Program-made: the position numbers and the translations under genes | Origin: a virus | IMG/VR virus record: IMGVR_UViG_3300047548_000252 | Span: 1 to 41,385 of that record | Strand: one strand, 5' to 3' | DNA: 41,385 bases | Notes under the pieces: generated by a model | The model's input: the letters and a program-made list of their open reading frames with translations, nothing else | The model's database searches: none | Told to the model about the DNA's origin: nothing | Shown here: in pieces, positions 8,350 through 18,337 of the stretch | Numbering within the stretch: the first letter of the stretch is position 1 | Layout of the letters: every line of letters starts with the position of its first letter

Positions 8350-8380
8350 AAAAGAAAACCCCTAGTGTTACCTAGGGGTT
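8350..8380 (-). terminator. Rho-independent terminator between internal virion gene and fibre gene
   Basis: On the minus strand AACCCCTAG and CTAGGGGTT form a perfect 9-bp stem with a 6-base loop, followed by TTCTTTT. It lies in the 50-bp gap between the internal virion protein stop (8387) and the fibre start (8336). It may lower fibre and lysis expression relative to head genes. Confidence 0.8.
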
Positions 8381-8386
8381 GAGTTA

Positions 8387-11300
8387 TCATTCTTGCTTAT
8401 CGGTATTCGGATAATCCGCAGCAATCGAGTTTAATACGTTTGAGATACCTACAACGTTGTTCATTGGTAGGAGCTTCATCCAGTTCCTGACATCCTTCTC
8501 ACTCACCTGGACATCCTCAGAGGCAGACGCTAGGGCGAGCTTACGAGGCATCGCCAAGGCTGTGCTGATAGCCGAGAGAGTTGGGTTGGAGCCGATGAAG
8601 TCCGTCACGTTGGACGTGGTTCTGGCACCAGAGAAGATAGGCACAGGGGCAATCGTGGAATCAATCATCACTGGGAGTAGAGACACCTGAGCGATACGAC
8701 CAATCGAGTTGGCCACGATCTGCTTGTTGCTCAATCGCTTCTCAGCGAACTCCTGACGTTCAGCCTCTGACATACCCACCATCGAAGCGTTTGTACGAGC
8801 GATGTAGGTAGCAGCAGCGAACATTGAACCATGAAGAACCGTAGACAAGGTTTGATAGTCACGATGGTTCATAGCGAACATCATTGACTTATTCCAACCC
8901 TGCATCGAGAAGTTCATAAACTGGAACAAGGTTTGACCCCAGCCTTTACCCATGATCGGAACCATGGCTGCTAGGTCATTCTCTTGAACCACTCTTCGTG
9001 CTTCTCTTTGATACGCTACGATAAATTTAGCGTACGTCTCCGGGTCACTCGCTTGCCATTTCTCAAAGTCAACCTTGCCGATCTTTGAGCCAGCCTGTGG
9101 AGTGTGGTAGGTTTTGATTCCATCTAGTACCTTTTGAGTGTCAGTTTCATCTAAGCCCATCCATGCCAACCTCTCCTTGGAGAAGGCAAGCTTGGCTCTT
9201 CCTGTGGCTGAATCAACGAAGTGGTTGATCATGGCAATCGCGTGGATACGCTTCTGCTGGATCATTACCCCTGTCATGCCGGTGTACTTCAGAACGCCTG
9301 AGGCAGAGTTCGCCATCAGGTTATCAGCCCTATCGAGCCACTGGTTCAAAGGCGTGTCACCACGCTGTCTGACCCAATCGTCTCTTGGAGAGAAGTCCGT
9401 ACGACGGAGAAGATCGGATCCAGCTCCACCCGTGAGGTTCTCGAGCTGGTCGAGCATCTCATTGGCGACCTTTCCGGTCTTAGCGTCACGAACCATGACC
9501 TTCAGCTCAGGGATCGCCTTGAGGGTTGTCTTCCAACCCAAGGATCCGATGATCTGAGACAATTCCTGCACCTGGTTATAAACGGCACCACCCATGAGGC
9601 GGGTCACGTTCAAGGCTCTCCACATCTCTAGGAGTTTGTTGCCCGTTGAGAACTCCTCGACAGGACGACCTAGGATGCGATCGAAGGTGAAGTTGAGGTT
9701 CTCTCTGAGCTTACCCAATCGGTCTGTCGAGAGTGACGAACCAAACTGTTGTTCGGTGGCATTCTTGATCAGACGATCAATGTCGGCTGCCTTGTAGACA
9801 TCCAACTGGTTAGCTAGAGAGACCGTACCAGCGGTTCTCCTAAAGTAAGCCTCTAGGACATCGAAGGTGCGGGTATCAATGAAATCATTAAGAGTCATCA
9901 TGTGACGTGAACCGTCAGCCATGACAATCTCTTCAGTGTAAGTTTCATTCAATGAAGAACGTGATTTGAGGTTACGTGTGAGAGGGTTCGCCTTGTCTCG
10001 TTTAGGGAACATAACTGACAATAGCTCGTCAGCTTGGTTCTCAGTCATCAATCCATTACGGATGAATGATTCACGAAGGCTCTCTCTATCGGCACCCCTA
10101 AGCATGTTCTCAAGGTTGTCGTTCACTCGATTCAGCTTGGCATCCTGTAAGTTGTTGAAATACCACTTACCAAACCGTTGAGCTACGTTATCAGCAGCGT
10201 CTGGGTTAGCAGCCTTGAATACATTACCGAAGAACTTTTGGACAGTCTCAGCACCAAACTGAGCTGTCATTGAATTGAACTTAGCCACATCGGGATGACG
10301 TGGTAGGTAGTTATCGTTGTAGGGGAGGGGATCTGAGAGTGTCTTAACACCTAGCTCATCTACCTCTTCCACCTGTGTCAAGCCACGCTTCACACCACCA
10401 TTGAACTTAGCAGGATTGTTAATGTGATCCACCGCCTCCTTGAGGAGAGCACGTGTATCATTACCTACCTTAATCACGGATGGGTGATACTCAGCTTCAA
10501 CACCACGGATGTAGTTACCTACTTGACGTTCCCATGTGTCGAACACCTTAGCTCTGTCCCAACGGGTGGCTTCACCCTTTTCCATCAGCTCTTGGAAGTA
10601 CTGGTTGAACTGAGGTTTGAAGGACTTGTCGAGCTTGGTGATCCAGCCATCACCCAGGGCAAGGGTTTGATCCCAAGCTGACTGTGAGACGACTGCATGA
10701 TTCTTATAGCCAGTGGTTGACCCAGCGAGCTTCGCAAAGATATCACGAGCTTCCTGAGGTACCCACTCACGAGCGAAGAAGTTCTCTAGGCCTGGACCGT
10801 AGGATGTGAATCCAACCTTCTCACCAGCCTCTGGGAGATAGTCAGGGTCGTCCATGGAGAAACTCTTCTCACCACGACCGGCACCCTTATCGAGCTTCAC
10901 GTTGAGCTTCTCATCGATCAGACGATCGGAGACATCGAGGGCCTTGAGGAACAGGTTGGCTTCCTCGGCATCAAAACCAAGGAGCTTACGGAGGCTATCC
11001 ACGAACTCCGAGAGGAGCGAACCCTTCTCAGTCTTGATCTTGGACAGGAAGTCCACCATAGGCTTGGCAGCAGCACCACCATAGAGACCCGCAGCGAACT
11101 CACGGATATTCGAAAGATAATAGCTCTCGAATCCCTGCTTCTTAGCTTCAGCCAAGGCAGTCTCATAAAGAGAATTGAACTCTTGGTAGAGTTTACCGTG
11201 GGCTGTCTCTGGGTTTAGCTTACCGTACTCAAGCTTATGAACGGTCAAGGCATGGGCAATCTCATGGACTCTCGTGGTGTCCTTAGCTTCTTTCGAAACA

Positions 11301-12847
11301 AGGACTGAATGTGAATCGTGATAGTAGACCCCAGCTCGTCCCTTCAATGCCTTCGTACTCTTTGGTACGACATAGAAAGGAATGTCATCTGAGAGCTGTT
11401 CCAACAAACGACTGGCCAGCTTAGAGATAACCTCATCGGTATTCTTTGAGAGTTGCTCTAGGGCTTGCCTTGTTGAACCAGCTTGGTAGGGCTTACCACC
11501 TGAGTTAGTTGGTACAAAGTCAGTGTAAGCAGCAGTCCTCTCGTAGGTAGGGATGCTCTTGGCTTCCTGACGGATAGCCTCAATCTCAGCCTTAGCGACT
11601 TGCTCCTGACGGTATTGAGGATCGAGAGTCTTCCTACCCTTCTCAGTGAGGGTCAGGCCGGCCTCCTCGATCTCCTTGATGTTGAGCTTCGTGAGTTCCT
11701 TCTGACCGAACCTGGCGAGATCCGTGACCTCATCCGTGAAGGTCGAGGCAGCTCGTCCACCGGTTTTCGCCATGGCACCCATAGGGAGACCAAAGGCCAA
11801 TCCAGCAGCCGCAGCCCAGTAGAGATCATTCTCACTCGCCAGAGGCTTGTACTTAGCAAGGGCAGCCTCACCAGCCACGTTACCCCCAGCCATGGCCATG
11901 CCAGTGACAAGGGCGTTCTTGAGGCGGTTGGTCTTAGAGACGACCGTAGCTGTCCCTAGGCCAGGGATGAATCCCACTAGCGTAGGCAGATCCACGAGAG
12001 ACCCTGTGAGGGTACCAACGACACCCACAGCTCCCATCGCAGACAGCTCTTGTTGTTTCTTCAGGGACTCGTCCACACGAGCCTTACGACGATAGACATC
12101 CTCCTGAGAGACCCCACTAAGGATGTACCCGTGGTAGTCCTGAGGAACGCCTTCGGTTGCCTTCTGGACGATATCCTTGGTGTATCGGAAGTCCCGATCC
12201 ACCTGTTGCATGTTCTGATCCACCAAGAAGTTGTAGACTGAGTTCTGGGTTTGGAAACCGAGAGACACAGCTTCTGGTAGATTTCTAACTTGATTTACAA
12301 TGCCACCGTACTTTGCATCGTCCTGAGCTTCCTTGAAGGCCAGGTCAACGGCACTCACGGATGTCTGAGGAACGATAGAACCTTGAGTCTGGTTCTGGAG
12401 GCTAGGAGGGGCAGAGGCTACCGTAGGGGTAATCTGCCCACCGAAGAACTTGGAGACCCACTCATTGGATCTCTTTGGACCGGCATACTGGGAGCTGGGC
12501 ATGGAAGCCCAGGTTCCCCCGATCTTGCTGATGGCTGCCCCGAAGTTGCCGCTACGGACATCCTCAAGGGCACCATTTCGTCTGATCAATTCCAGAGCGA
12601 TACGATCCTGGCTTTGAGGAGAGAAGTCAGTAATGCCTAGCTTCGGTGCTACATCGTCATAAGTTGTTTTAGTGATTTGGTACTTACCGGCAGCAGTGCT
12701 GGGACCATGTTGCGTCACCATACCAACGATACCTGGGTGTTTATCGAATGAATTAAAACGACCACCACCAGTTATAACGTTGTAATCTGCACCCTCGGCT
12801 GCACCTAAGAAGTCTAAGAACTTCTTAACATTACTAACTTGATCCAT
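8387..12847 (-). CDS. Internal virion protein D-like (T7 gp16), transglycosylase plus HExxH segment
   Basis: 1486 aa (T7 gp16 is 1318 aa). It should be ejected to form part of the channel that carries DNA across the envelope. Residues about 10-125 closely resemble lambda endolysin R (GH104 transglycosylase): catalytic Glu in FLGAAEG at residue 18 (lambda E19), the STAAGKYQIT segment, and DFSPQSQD. This differs from the Slt70-like domain of T7 gp16. A second segment has HEIAH at 528-532 and a downstream Glu (NIREFAAG, E583), a gluzincin-like pattern. Hydrophobic stretches near 270-360 may enter the membrane. The ATG at 12847 shares a base with the upstream stop and has GGAG; a TTG three bases earlier is less likely. 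Confidence 0.9.
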   Translation of the reverse strand: MDQVSNVKKFLDFLGAAEGADYNVITGGGRFNSFDKHPGIVGMVTQHGPSTAAGKYQITKTTYDDVAPKLGITDFSPQSQDRIALELIRRNGALEDVRSGNFGAAISKIGGTWASMPSSQYAGPKRSNEWVSKFFGGQITPTVASAPPSLQNQTQGSIVPQTSVSAVDLAFKEAQDDAKYGGIVNQVRNLPEAVSLGFQTQNSVYNFLVDQNMQQVDRDFRYTKDIVQKATEGVPQDYHGYILSGVSQEDVYRRKARVDESLKKQQELSAMGAVGVVGTLTGSLVDLPTLVGFIPGLGTATVVSKTNRLKNALVTGMAMAGGNVAGEAALAKYKPLASENDLYWAAAAGLAFGLPMGAMAKTGGRAASTFTDEVTDLARFGQKELTKLNIKEIEEAGLTLTEKGRKTLDPQYRQEQVAKAEIEAIRQEAKSIPTYERTAAYTDFVPTNSGGKPYQAGSTRQALEQLSKNTDEVISKLASRLLEQLSDDIPFYVVPKSTKALKGRAGVYYHDSHSVLVSKEAKDTTRVHEIAHALTVHKLEYGKLNPETAHGKLYQEFNSLYETALAEAKKQGFESYYLSNIREFAAGLYGGAAAKPMVDFLSKIKTEKGSLLSEFVDSLRKLLGFDAEEANLFLKALDVSDRLIDEKLNVKLDKGAGRGEKSFSMDDPDYLPEAGEKVGFTSYGPGLENFFAREWVPQEARDIFAKLAGSTTGYKNHAVVSQSAWDQTLALGDGWITKLDKSFKPQFNQYFQELMEKGEATRWDRAKVFDTWERQVGNYIRGVEAEYHPSVIKVGNDTRALLKEAVDHINNPAKFNGGVKRGLTQVEEVDELGVKTLSDPLPYNDNYLPRHPDVAKFNSMTAQFGAETVQKFFGNVFKAANPDAADNVAQRFGKWYFNNLQDAKLNRVNDNLENMLRGADRESLRESFIRNGLMTENQADELLSVMFPKRDKANPLTRNLKSRSSLNETYTEEIVMADGSRHMMTLNDFIDTRTFDVLEAYFRRTAGTVSLANQLDVYKAADIDRLIKNATEQQFGSSLSTDRLGKLRENLNFTFDRILGRPVEEFSTGNKLLEMWRALNVTRLMGGAVYNQVQELSQIIGSLGWKTTLKAIPELKVMVRDAKTGKVANEMLDQLENLTGGAGSDLLRRTDFSPRDDWVRQRGDTPLNQWLDRADNLMANSASGVLKYTGMTGVMIQQKRIHAIAMINHFVDSATGRAKLAFSKERLAWMGLDETDTQKVLDGIKTYHTPQAGSKIGKVDFEKWQASDPETYAKFIVAYQREARRVVQENDLAAMVPIMGKGWGQTLFQFMNFSMQGWNKSMMFAMNHRDYQTLSTVLHGSMFAAATYIARTNASMVGMSEAERQEFAEKRLSNKQIVANSIGRIAQVSLLPVMIDSTIAPVPIFSGARTTSNVTDFIGSNPTLSAISTALAMPRKLALASASEDVQVSEKDVRNWMKLLPMNNVVGISNVLNSIAADYPNTDKQE

Positions 12848-14940
12848 CAATTACTCCGTTTACGTGTTCCCGCAGGACCAATCATAACAGCTCCACCTGG
12901 AGTCGTTACGGTTTCTGGACGGACAGGGTTCTGTCTACGATCCAGTTGCTTGTTTGCATCTGTAGCTTGGTTCTGAGCACGAATCTCAATCTGACCTTTG
13001 ATCCAGCTCTCGACTTCCGCTTGAGTGACGATGAGTGTTCCCACACCGTTCTCTGAAGGAAGAGGCATTGATCGATTAGACACCACGTACATGGGCTGAC
13101 CACCCTTGGTAGGGAGCAAAGTGAGATCTGAGAGAGATGGATCAATACCCATCTTGTTCAGACGAGGCATGAGAACCTCCTTCTGATACTTCTCAAACCA
13201 CTTAATCGAGTCTTCACCTTGAGGAGCCTTAGGCAGATCTGTGATCATGTACATGGTGTTGTTCACCTGTACCACAGTCTTACTCATATAGTCCGTAGCC
13301 ATCTTGACAGCAGTCTTGGCATCAGGAGCTACACGAGCTGCGAGATAAGTCTCAGCTAAATACTTTACGTTACTTTCGATAGGGATGATGTTCTTATCAC
13401 CCTCACCGAACTCACCACGGAATAGCTCACCCCAGAATCTACCAGAGAAAATGCCAGGATTCTTAACGTCCTCCACGGCTGAACTCACGGTCTTCTGGAT
13501 GTTACCCCATGTGGTTGGTTCATATTGTCTGCGGTTGATCTGATTGACCAATCCAGCAGCTTGATTCATATCAGGAATACCAGCTTCACGCAGGGCCTGG
13601 ATACGATTCAAGATCTTGTAATTCTCTTCACCAACGAGATCCTTGGCATATTGCTCATCCACTTGGCGAACCACAGCGAACTTGTTCAGAGCATCTTGGG
13701 TGCCCTTCAAGAGTGTTCCTGCTGGCTTACCATCGGCATTGATCGTTACCTCACCAATGTTGTAGACAGCCGTGTTGAACTCTTTCTTCCAACCCTCGTT
13801 GATCACACCATTGTTCTTGAAGAGACGCACCTGGTCACCGAAGTCCATATTTGGATTCGCAGCAACCTGACGTTCGACAGAGGCAGCCACGAGATCCTTG
13901 CCCTTGATGACCTTTTGGCCACCATCAGGGGTAGGGACTGTGACATCCTGCATGGCTCCACCGTTGCGCTGAGAGACCAGCTCGTCAGCTCTCTGGTTGG
14001 CACCATTGATGATCGTATCAGCCGTGGCTTGAACGGTCCGGACATTGGCCTCTCGGACCACCCTTTCGTACTCACGTTCAGCCGTGTTGCGGAGGACCAC
14101 AGAACGACCGGTAGCTTGACCATTACGGACATCAAGGAAGGCCTCGATCGATGGACCGTTGTTAGGAAGCTTAGTTCTCAAGAACTCTTCAACAAGAGCC
14201 TTGTTACCCGTAGCAGCTAACTTGAGGAGAGCATTATCCAGCACACCTCTAGCGTTATCATCGTTAATAACACGAGCGTTCCTAAGACGATCATACTTTC
14301 CAATGACATAGGCGACCCTCTCAGCATCGGATTTGCCGTTCCAAGACTCACCAGTAATCTCTGCAATAGAGTTGGAGACATCTTCAGTTGCAACCTGTAC
14401 GCCTTCAGTTTCATATCTCTTGGTCATCACGGTGTTCTGAGCACCAACTGCACGATCTCTAAAGGTTCCGAAGTTCCTATCAAAGCCAGCTACTTCATAG
14501 CGTGACTTACCAGAGAGCATGTCATTACGACGACCATAGATGAAATCATCTAGTTCCTTCTGGGTCTTGAACTCACCTGTGGCGATCTTGGATTCAACCT
14601 CACGGAAGAGAGCCTTAGAGGCATTCTCACCAGCCGTGTTCTGAACCGTTCCAACCCAGACAGGAGACTTCCAGGCAGGGAGTTCCCCTGCATCTATCTT
14701 CTTGCGTAGCTCGTCAGGAGACATGCTGTTAGCAAACTCCTGGGCTTCCAGACGCTCCCTTGCGAGGGACTTCTGGTACTCCCTATCGATGATCTGAGCT
14801 GGAGTGCTGAGTGCCTCTGCAAGCTGATACGCCTTGTCCCCTCTAGGATCGAACCTAGCCTGGACGGCTTGCAACTTTGGGGCAGCGACTGTTTGTAGTG
14901 CCTCAGCACGTACACCAGATTCTACCGGTACCCTTGCCAT
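12847..14940 (-). CDS. Internal virion protein C-like (T7 gp15)
   Basis: 697 aa (T7 gp15 is 747 aa). A mostly helical, charged protein without membrane segments. Its position between the gp14-like and gp16-like genes, its size and its start (MARVPVESGVRAEALQTV) fit the T7 gp15 family, which forms the periplasmic tunnel of the ejectosome with gp14 and gp16. AAGGAG precedes the ATG. Called mainly from synteny and size. Confidence 0.85.
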   Translation of the reverse strand: MARVPVESGVRAEALQTVAAPKLQAVQARFDPRGDKAYQLAEALSTPAQIIDREYQKSLARERLEAQEFANSMSPDELRKKIDAGELPAWKSPVWVGTVQNTAGENASKALFREVESKIATGEFKTQKELDDFIYGRRNDMLSGKSRYEVAGFDRNFGTFRDRAVGAQNTVMTKRYETEGVQVATEDVSNSIAEITGESWNGKSDAERVAYVIGKYDRLRNARVINDDNARGVLDNALLKLAATGNKALVEEFLRTKLPNNGPSIEAFLDVRNGQATGRSVVLRNTAEREYERVVREANVRTVQATADTIINGANQRADELVSQRNGGAMQDVTVPTPDGGQKVIKGKDLVAASVERQVAANPNMDFGDQVRLFKNNGVINEGWKKEFNTAVYNIGEVTINADGKPAGTLLKGTQDALNKFAVVRQVDEQYAKDLVGEENYKILNRIQALREAGIPDMNQAAGLVNQINRRQYEPTTWGNIQKTVSSAVEDVKNPGIFSGRFWGELFRGEFGEGDKNIIPIESNVKYLAETYLAARVAPDAKTAVKMATDYMSKTVVQVNNTMYMITDLPKAPQGEDSIKWFEKYQKEVLMPRLNKMGIDPSLSDLTLLPTKGGQPMYVVSNRSMPLPSENGVGTLIVTQAEVESWIKGQIEIRAQNQATDANKQLDRRQNPVRPETVTTPGGAVMIGPAGTRKRSN

Positions 14941-14949
14941 AAAATCTCC

Positions 14950-15486
14950 TTAAGTGTTTCCTCGAGTAACCCGAACGTCAGACGCTCTTGGGTTATTGTA
15001 ATCGTAAGCGGCGGTACCAATCTTCAAAGCAGCACCGAGATAATCGGGACCTTGAGGAGTCTTCAGACTGTTAATAGCTGAAGCAGTACCAGACCACATG
15101 TTCATCTTCTCCGCTTCGATCGCTCGATCACGACGGAGGTAATTCGTTTCAGCATTGGACACAGCTCGTCCACCAGCTCCACCTAGTTCCTGTAAGAGGG
15201 CATCTACGGATAATCCGGAGACACCAGCTTCACCGGCAGACACGGTTGCCTTGGCCTGATCAGCTTGAACCCTTGAGTTGATCTCAAGCTTCTTCTGAGC
15301 CAGGTTCTCAGCTTCCTGCTGCTTGGTCACATTGGCGTTCGCTAGGTTGTAGTTGTATGCCAACATCTGGCTATCATACGTCTGTTGATTAGCCTTGGTT
15401 TGAGCACGAGCTGCTTGGTCCTGCTGGTAAACAGTGGCTGCGGTTGATGCAATCGTTAGCACCGCAAGCGTAGTTGGTTCACACAT
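14950..15486 (-). CDS. Internal virion protein B-like (T7 gp14)
   Basis: 178 aa (T7 gp14 is 196 aa). It starts with a short hydrophobic segment (TTLAVLTIASTAATVY), followed by a long Gln/Ala-rich helical region, the usual gp14 pattern. In T7 gp14 inserts in the outer membrane during infection and seeds the ejection channel. AAGGTG precedes the start, which overlaps the gp13-like gene by 8 bases. Synteny is strong. Confidence 0.85.
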   Translation of the reverse strand: MCEPTTLAVLTIASTAATVYQQDQAARAQTKANQQTYDSQMLAYNYNLANANVTKQQEAENLAQKKLEINSRVQADQAKATVSAGEAGVSGLSVDALLQELGGAGGRAVSNAETNYLRRDRAIEAEKMNMWSGTASAINSLKTPQGPDYLGAALKIGTAAYDYNNPRASDVRVTRGNT

Positions 15487-15961
15487 ACTGTTTCACCTTA
15501 TGAAAATGTATAAATAATTCATTGTCAGGCCCGAGGGGTTCAGCTTCACCAAATTTGAAGCCTAGCCATTTCAGCCATGCAATATGTACTTTGTTCTTTG
15601 CCCACACGAAGTTCGTCAGCACTGGATAATCATCGTGCATCTTCTCAACGTAGGGCTTGCATTCCCTAAGGAACGTCTTTCCGATCTTCTTAATGTCATC
15701 CGTAGCGAGCATCCAAGGAACCCCAACGGATCCCTTGTTGCCCGATACCCCAAACATGGCTATAGGCTTTGTATTCCATTCAACCACATAGGGTTTATCG
15801 GATACCTTGTAGCCATCCATGAAGGCATCTACAGGGAGTTTATGGGCAATATGCCAGACTTCCCTGCGATCACAATCACGGATGTTTGCAGATAGAATTA
15901 GAACATCTACTAATTTTGCTTCACGTACGAAAGGCTTAGACGCCTCGACTTCTCTTGACAT
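15479..15961 (-). CDS. T7 gp13-like protein, acetyltransferase-like fold
   Basis: 160 aa. It has GNAT-like features (PIAMFGVSGNKGSVGVPWMLATDD, then KVHIAWLKWLGFKFGE), as in the T7 gp13/DUF2833 family needed for virion maturation of internal proteins. The ATG at 15961 is chosen because GGAAGGA lies 4 bases upstream; a start seven codons earlier lacks this. It overlaps the tail tubular B gene by 26 bases. Enzymatic activity is not demonstrated for this family. Confidence 0.8.
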   Translation of the reverse strand: MSREVEASKPFVREAKLVDVLILSANIRDCDRREVWHIAHKLPVDAFMDGYKVSDKPYVVEWNTKPIAMFGVSGNKGSVGVPWMLATDDIKKIGKTFLRECKPYVEKMHDDYPVLTNFVWAKNKVHIAWLKWLGFKFGEAEPLGPDNELFIHFHKVKQYV

Positions 15962-18335
15962 ACATTCCTTCCCAATCGGCACTCAATAATGAACACGGCA
16001 ATGGAGCATCAGAGTTCAGTTCGATGGTCACACGAGTGTTCTGAGCGAGAATCGGGAACTTCATATTACCGGTTGGTAGATTAGTCTCACCAATGGTTGA
16101 CGATAGATTGCCTAGGTTCTTACCTGTATAGACGTACGTGTAAGGTGATCTACCCTCAGGAGTCACAATCGCTTTGAAGTAGCCTGTATCAGCAAAGTTC
16201 ACTTGCATGGTTCTTAGCTGTAGGCGTCCAGTTGTATCAGACTTGATGGCCTGACCAGCCTGTTGCTTCATCGTGATGGGACTGAACTGGTATCTCATCG
16301 TGTACACACGACCTACCACCATGTCAGAGTCACCGTAGTTACCCTTGATACGAGCACCTGTTGAGGTGGACTCTAGGAGAACCCTAGTGCCAGCCTTCTT
16401 AGGTTGAAGCTCGGTGATCACCGCTTCCCACTTACCGGCTGCAATCGAGCCAGGAAGGTAGGCCACGGGGATGTGGGTGTAGGTACCATCGAATGTGGTC
16501 TGAGCTGCTGTGACCAGCTTCTTGCGATCGAGATGCACGATGTAGGGTTCAACCCCATCGGACACACTCGTGGATACCGAGAGAGACTCAAGGTACACAC
16601 CATCGGATCGCTGGATCACGAGCACCATTTCAGAGAGGATGAAATCCGCATTGAGGATCTTATCACCCGCATCGAAGGTCCACTTGGACCAGGCACTTTG
16701 AAGCTTTTCGTTGTTATTGAAATAGAACTTGTAAGCCCAGATGGAGTTTCTCTCGTGCTTAGAAAGCACTGCAAGGAAGTCATCGGTCAAACAAGCAGCA
16801 ATCTTGAAGGTTTGATGAGGGATGTATGAAGGCACGTGGCTTGTAACTTCCACTGAATCATTCACACCCGTCACTTCATCCACAGGGAAATACTCACGTA
16901 CTCCTGTGTAATCACCCTTCGTAACTGCGAAGTATGCGTTCTTACCAATGACAGCCGGTTTCACACCCACGTCAGCCTCAAACTCCGTGGCCACCTTGAT
17001 GGCGATCGTCTTAGGAGTGAGGAGATCCCCAGCTTCAACCACGAACTGGCTCTGAGCCGAGAACAGGAGGAGCTGACGGTTATACGGGATGGCATGTTGG
17101 AGAGTGGACACCTTCGTGTGACTCACGGTCACGTCGATAGGGTCAGAGTCCAAGAGCTGTGTCACGGTCGTCCGATAGAAATTGAAGAACTCTGAGGCTT
17201 CAGAGAAGATCACTGACTCATCCGCTAGGACACCCAGACGGTTACGATAGAAGAAGATATCCGTGATCTTACGACCGACGAATGAAGGATCCTCATTGCT
17301 ATCGAGAGTACCTACCGTTCTACCTGTCCAAGTGGCAGGAGCAAACGTGAAGGTGCCGTCAGAGTTTCTCACTAGGGTGTGAGGCATTGACTCATTGATG
17401 AACCCTAGGCGTGTGCCAGGCTTGATCGTCTCTTTCCAGGTACCCGTTCCAGTGGAATCGTACTCAACCCAGAAGTTGTCAAAGCCGTTGATATCATCTC
17501 CGATCACCTCGACAGCGAAACCATCCACACCAGCATTGGCAGGAAGCTCTTCGAAGCGTTGGATCTTCTCCTTGATGGCGAGCATCGCTCCATTGTTGAA
17601 GCCATCCTCGCAGCGGATCGTGAAGTCAGCAGAGGTCCTGGAGATGTAGATCACCGAACCAATCTGGGTCACGGTCCAGCCATTGGCAGACGTGATGCCA
17701 TTCTGGACGAGGCCACCATCGGTCAACCCAGTGACAGCGTTGAGAGATCCGTTGATCAACTTCTCAGCAATATGATCCGTTGAGATCAACTTTGAGTGCG
17801 TCGGTTGGGATCCGTCAGGGGTTGTGTAGGTAGCAACCACTACATCATTGAGAATGATCTCATAGTCCTTGCCATAGTTACCCGCCTTGACGTTCACAAT
17901 GGCTTCGTAGGGACGAGTAGGGGAGGTGGCTGAACCGACCAGCACGGTCTTCTCACGGTTCACCAGGAAGGTGTAATCCGCTACCGTGGTTGCCCTGAAG
18001 GCAGTGGAGGTGTTTGTGGCAGATAGGTAACTCTTCCCGTTTGGAAAGCTTACGGTCTTCTCATTACCAAGGAGGTCAAAGACCTTCAGATCCTCGTTGG
18101 CTACCACCACGACATAACGCTCGTTCTCGTCACGATTGATCGTGTGAATGAAGGCGTTCTCGTAGGAGCCTGTGAGAATCTTTTTGATGTGCTTGGTGGG
18201 AGGGCGTTTCCTCAGCCCCTGTGCAGTCGTGCTCAGGCCATTCTCTTGGAGTTCAGCCTGTGAAGCCAACCGAAGCGTGAAGGGCTGCTGAGAGACGCCA
18301 TTGACCAAGTTAGGAATGGACTGGGAAATCAGCAT
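15936..18335 (-). CDS. Tail tubular protein B (T7 gp12-like, nozzle)
   Basis: 799 aa, almost the same length as T7 gp12 (794 aa). It has the conserved N-terminal phrase IPNLVNGVSQQPFTLRLASQ of podophage tail tubular protein B and is beta-rich throughout. It forms the tail nozzle and binds fibres. The gene begins 3 bases after tail tubular A, as in T7 genes 11-12. Firm call. Confidence 0.95.
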   Translation of the reverse strand: MLISQSIPNLVNGVSQQPFTLRLASQAELQENGLSTTAQGLRKRPPTKHIKKILTGSYENAFIHTINRDENERYVVVVANEDLKVFDLLGNEKTVSFPNGKSYLSATNTSTAFRATTVADYTFLVNREKTVLVGSATSPTRPYEAIVNVKAGNYGKDYEIILNDVVVATYTTPDGSQPTHSKLISTDHIAEKLINGSLNAVTGLTDGGLVQNGITSANGWTVTQIGSVIYISRTSADFTIRCEDGFNNGAMLAIKEKIQRFEELPANAGVDGFAVEVIGDDINGFDNFWVEYDSTGTGTWKETIKPGTRLGFINESMPHTLVRNSDGTFTFAPATWTGRTVGTLDSNEDPSFVGRKITDIFFYRNRLGVLADESVIFSEASEFFNFYRTTVTQLLDSDPIDVTVSHTKVSTLQHAIPYNRQLLLFSAQSQFVVEAGDLLTPKTIAIKVATEFEADVGVKPAVIGKNAYFAVTKGDYTGVREYFPVDEVTGVNDSVEVTSHVPSYIPHQTFKIAACLTDDFLAVLSKHERNSIWAYKFYFNNNEKLQSAWSKWTFDAGDKILNADFILSEMVLVIQRSDGVYLESLSVSTSVSDGVEPYIVHLDRKKLVTAAQTTFDGTYTHIPVAYLPGSIAAGKWEAVITELQPKKAGTRVLLESTSTGARIKGNYGDSDMVVGRVYTMRYQFSPITMKQQAGQAIKSDTTGRLQLRTMQVNFADTGYFKAIVTPEGRSPYTYVYTGKNLGNLSSTIGETNLPTGNMKFPILAQNTRVTIELNSDAPLPCSLLSADWEGMYVKRSRGV

Positions 18336-18337
18336 AG

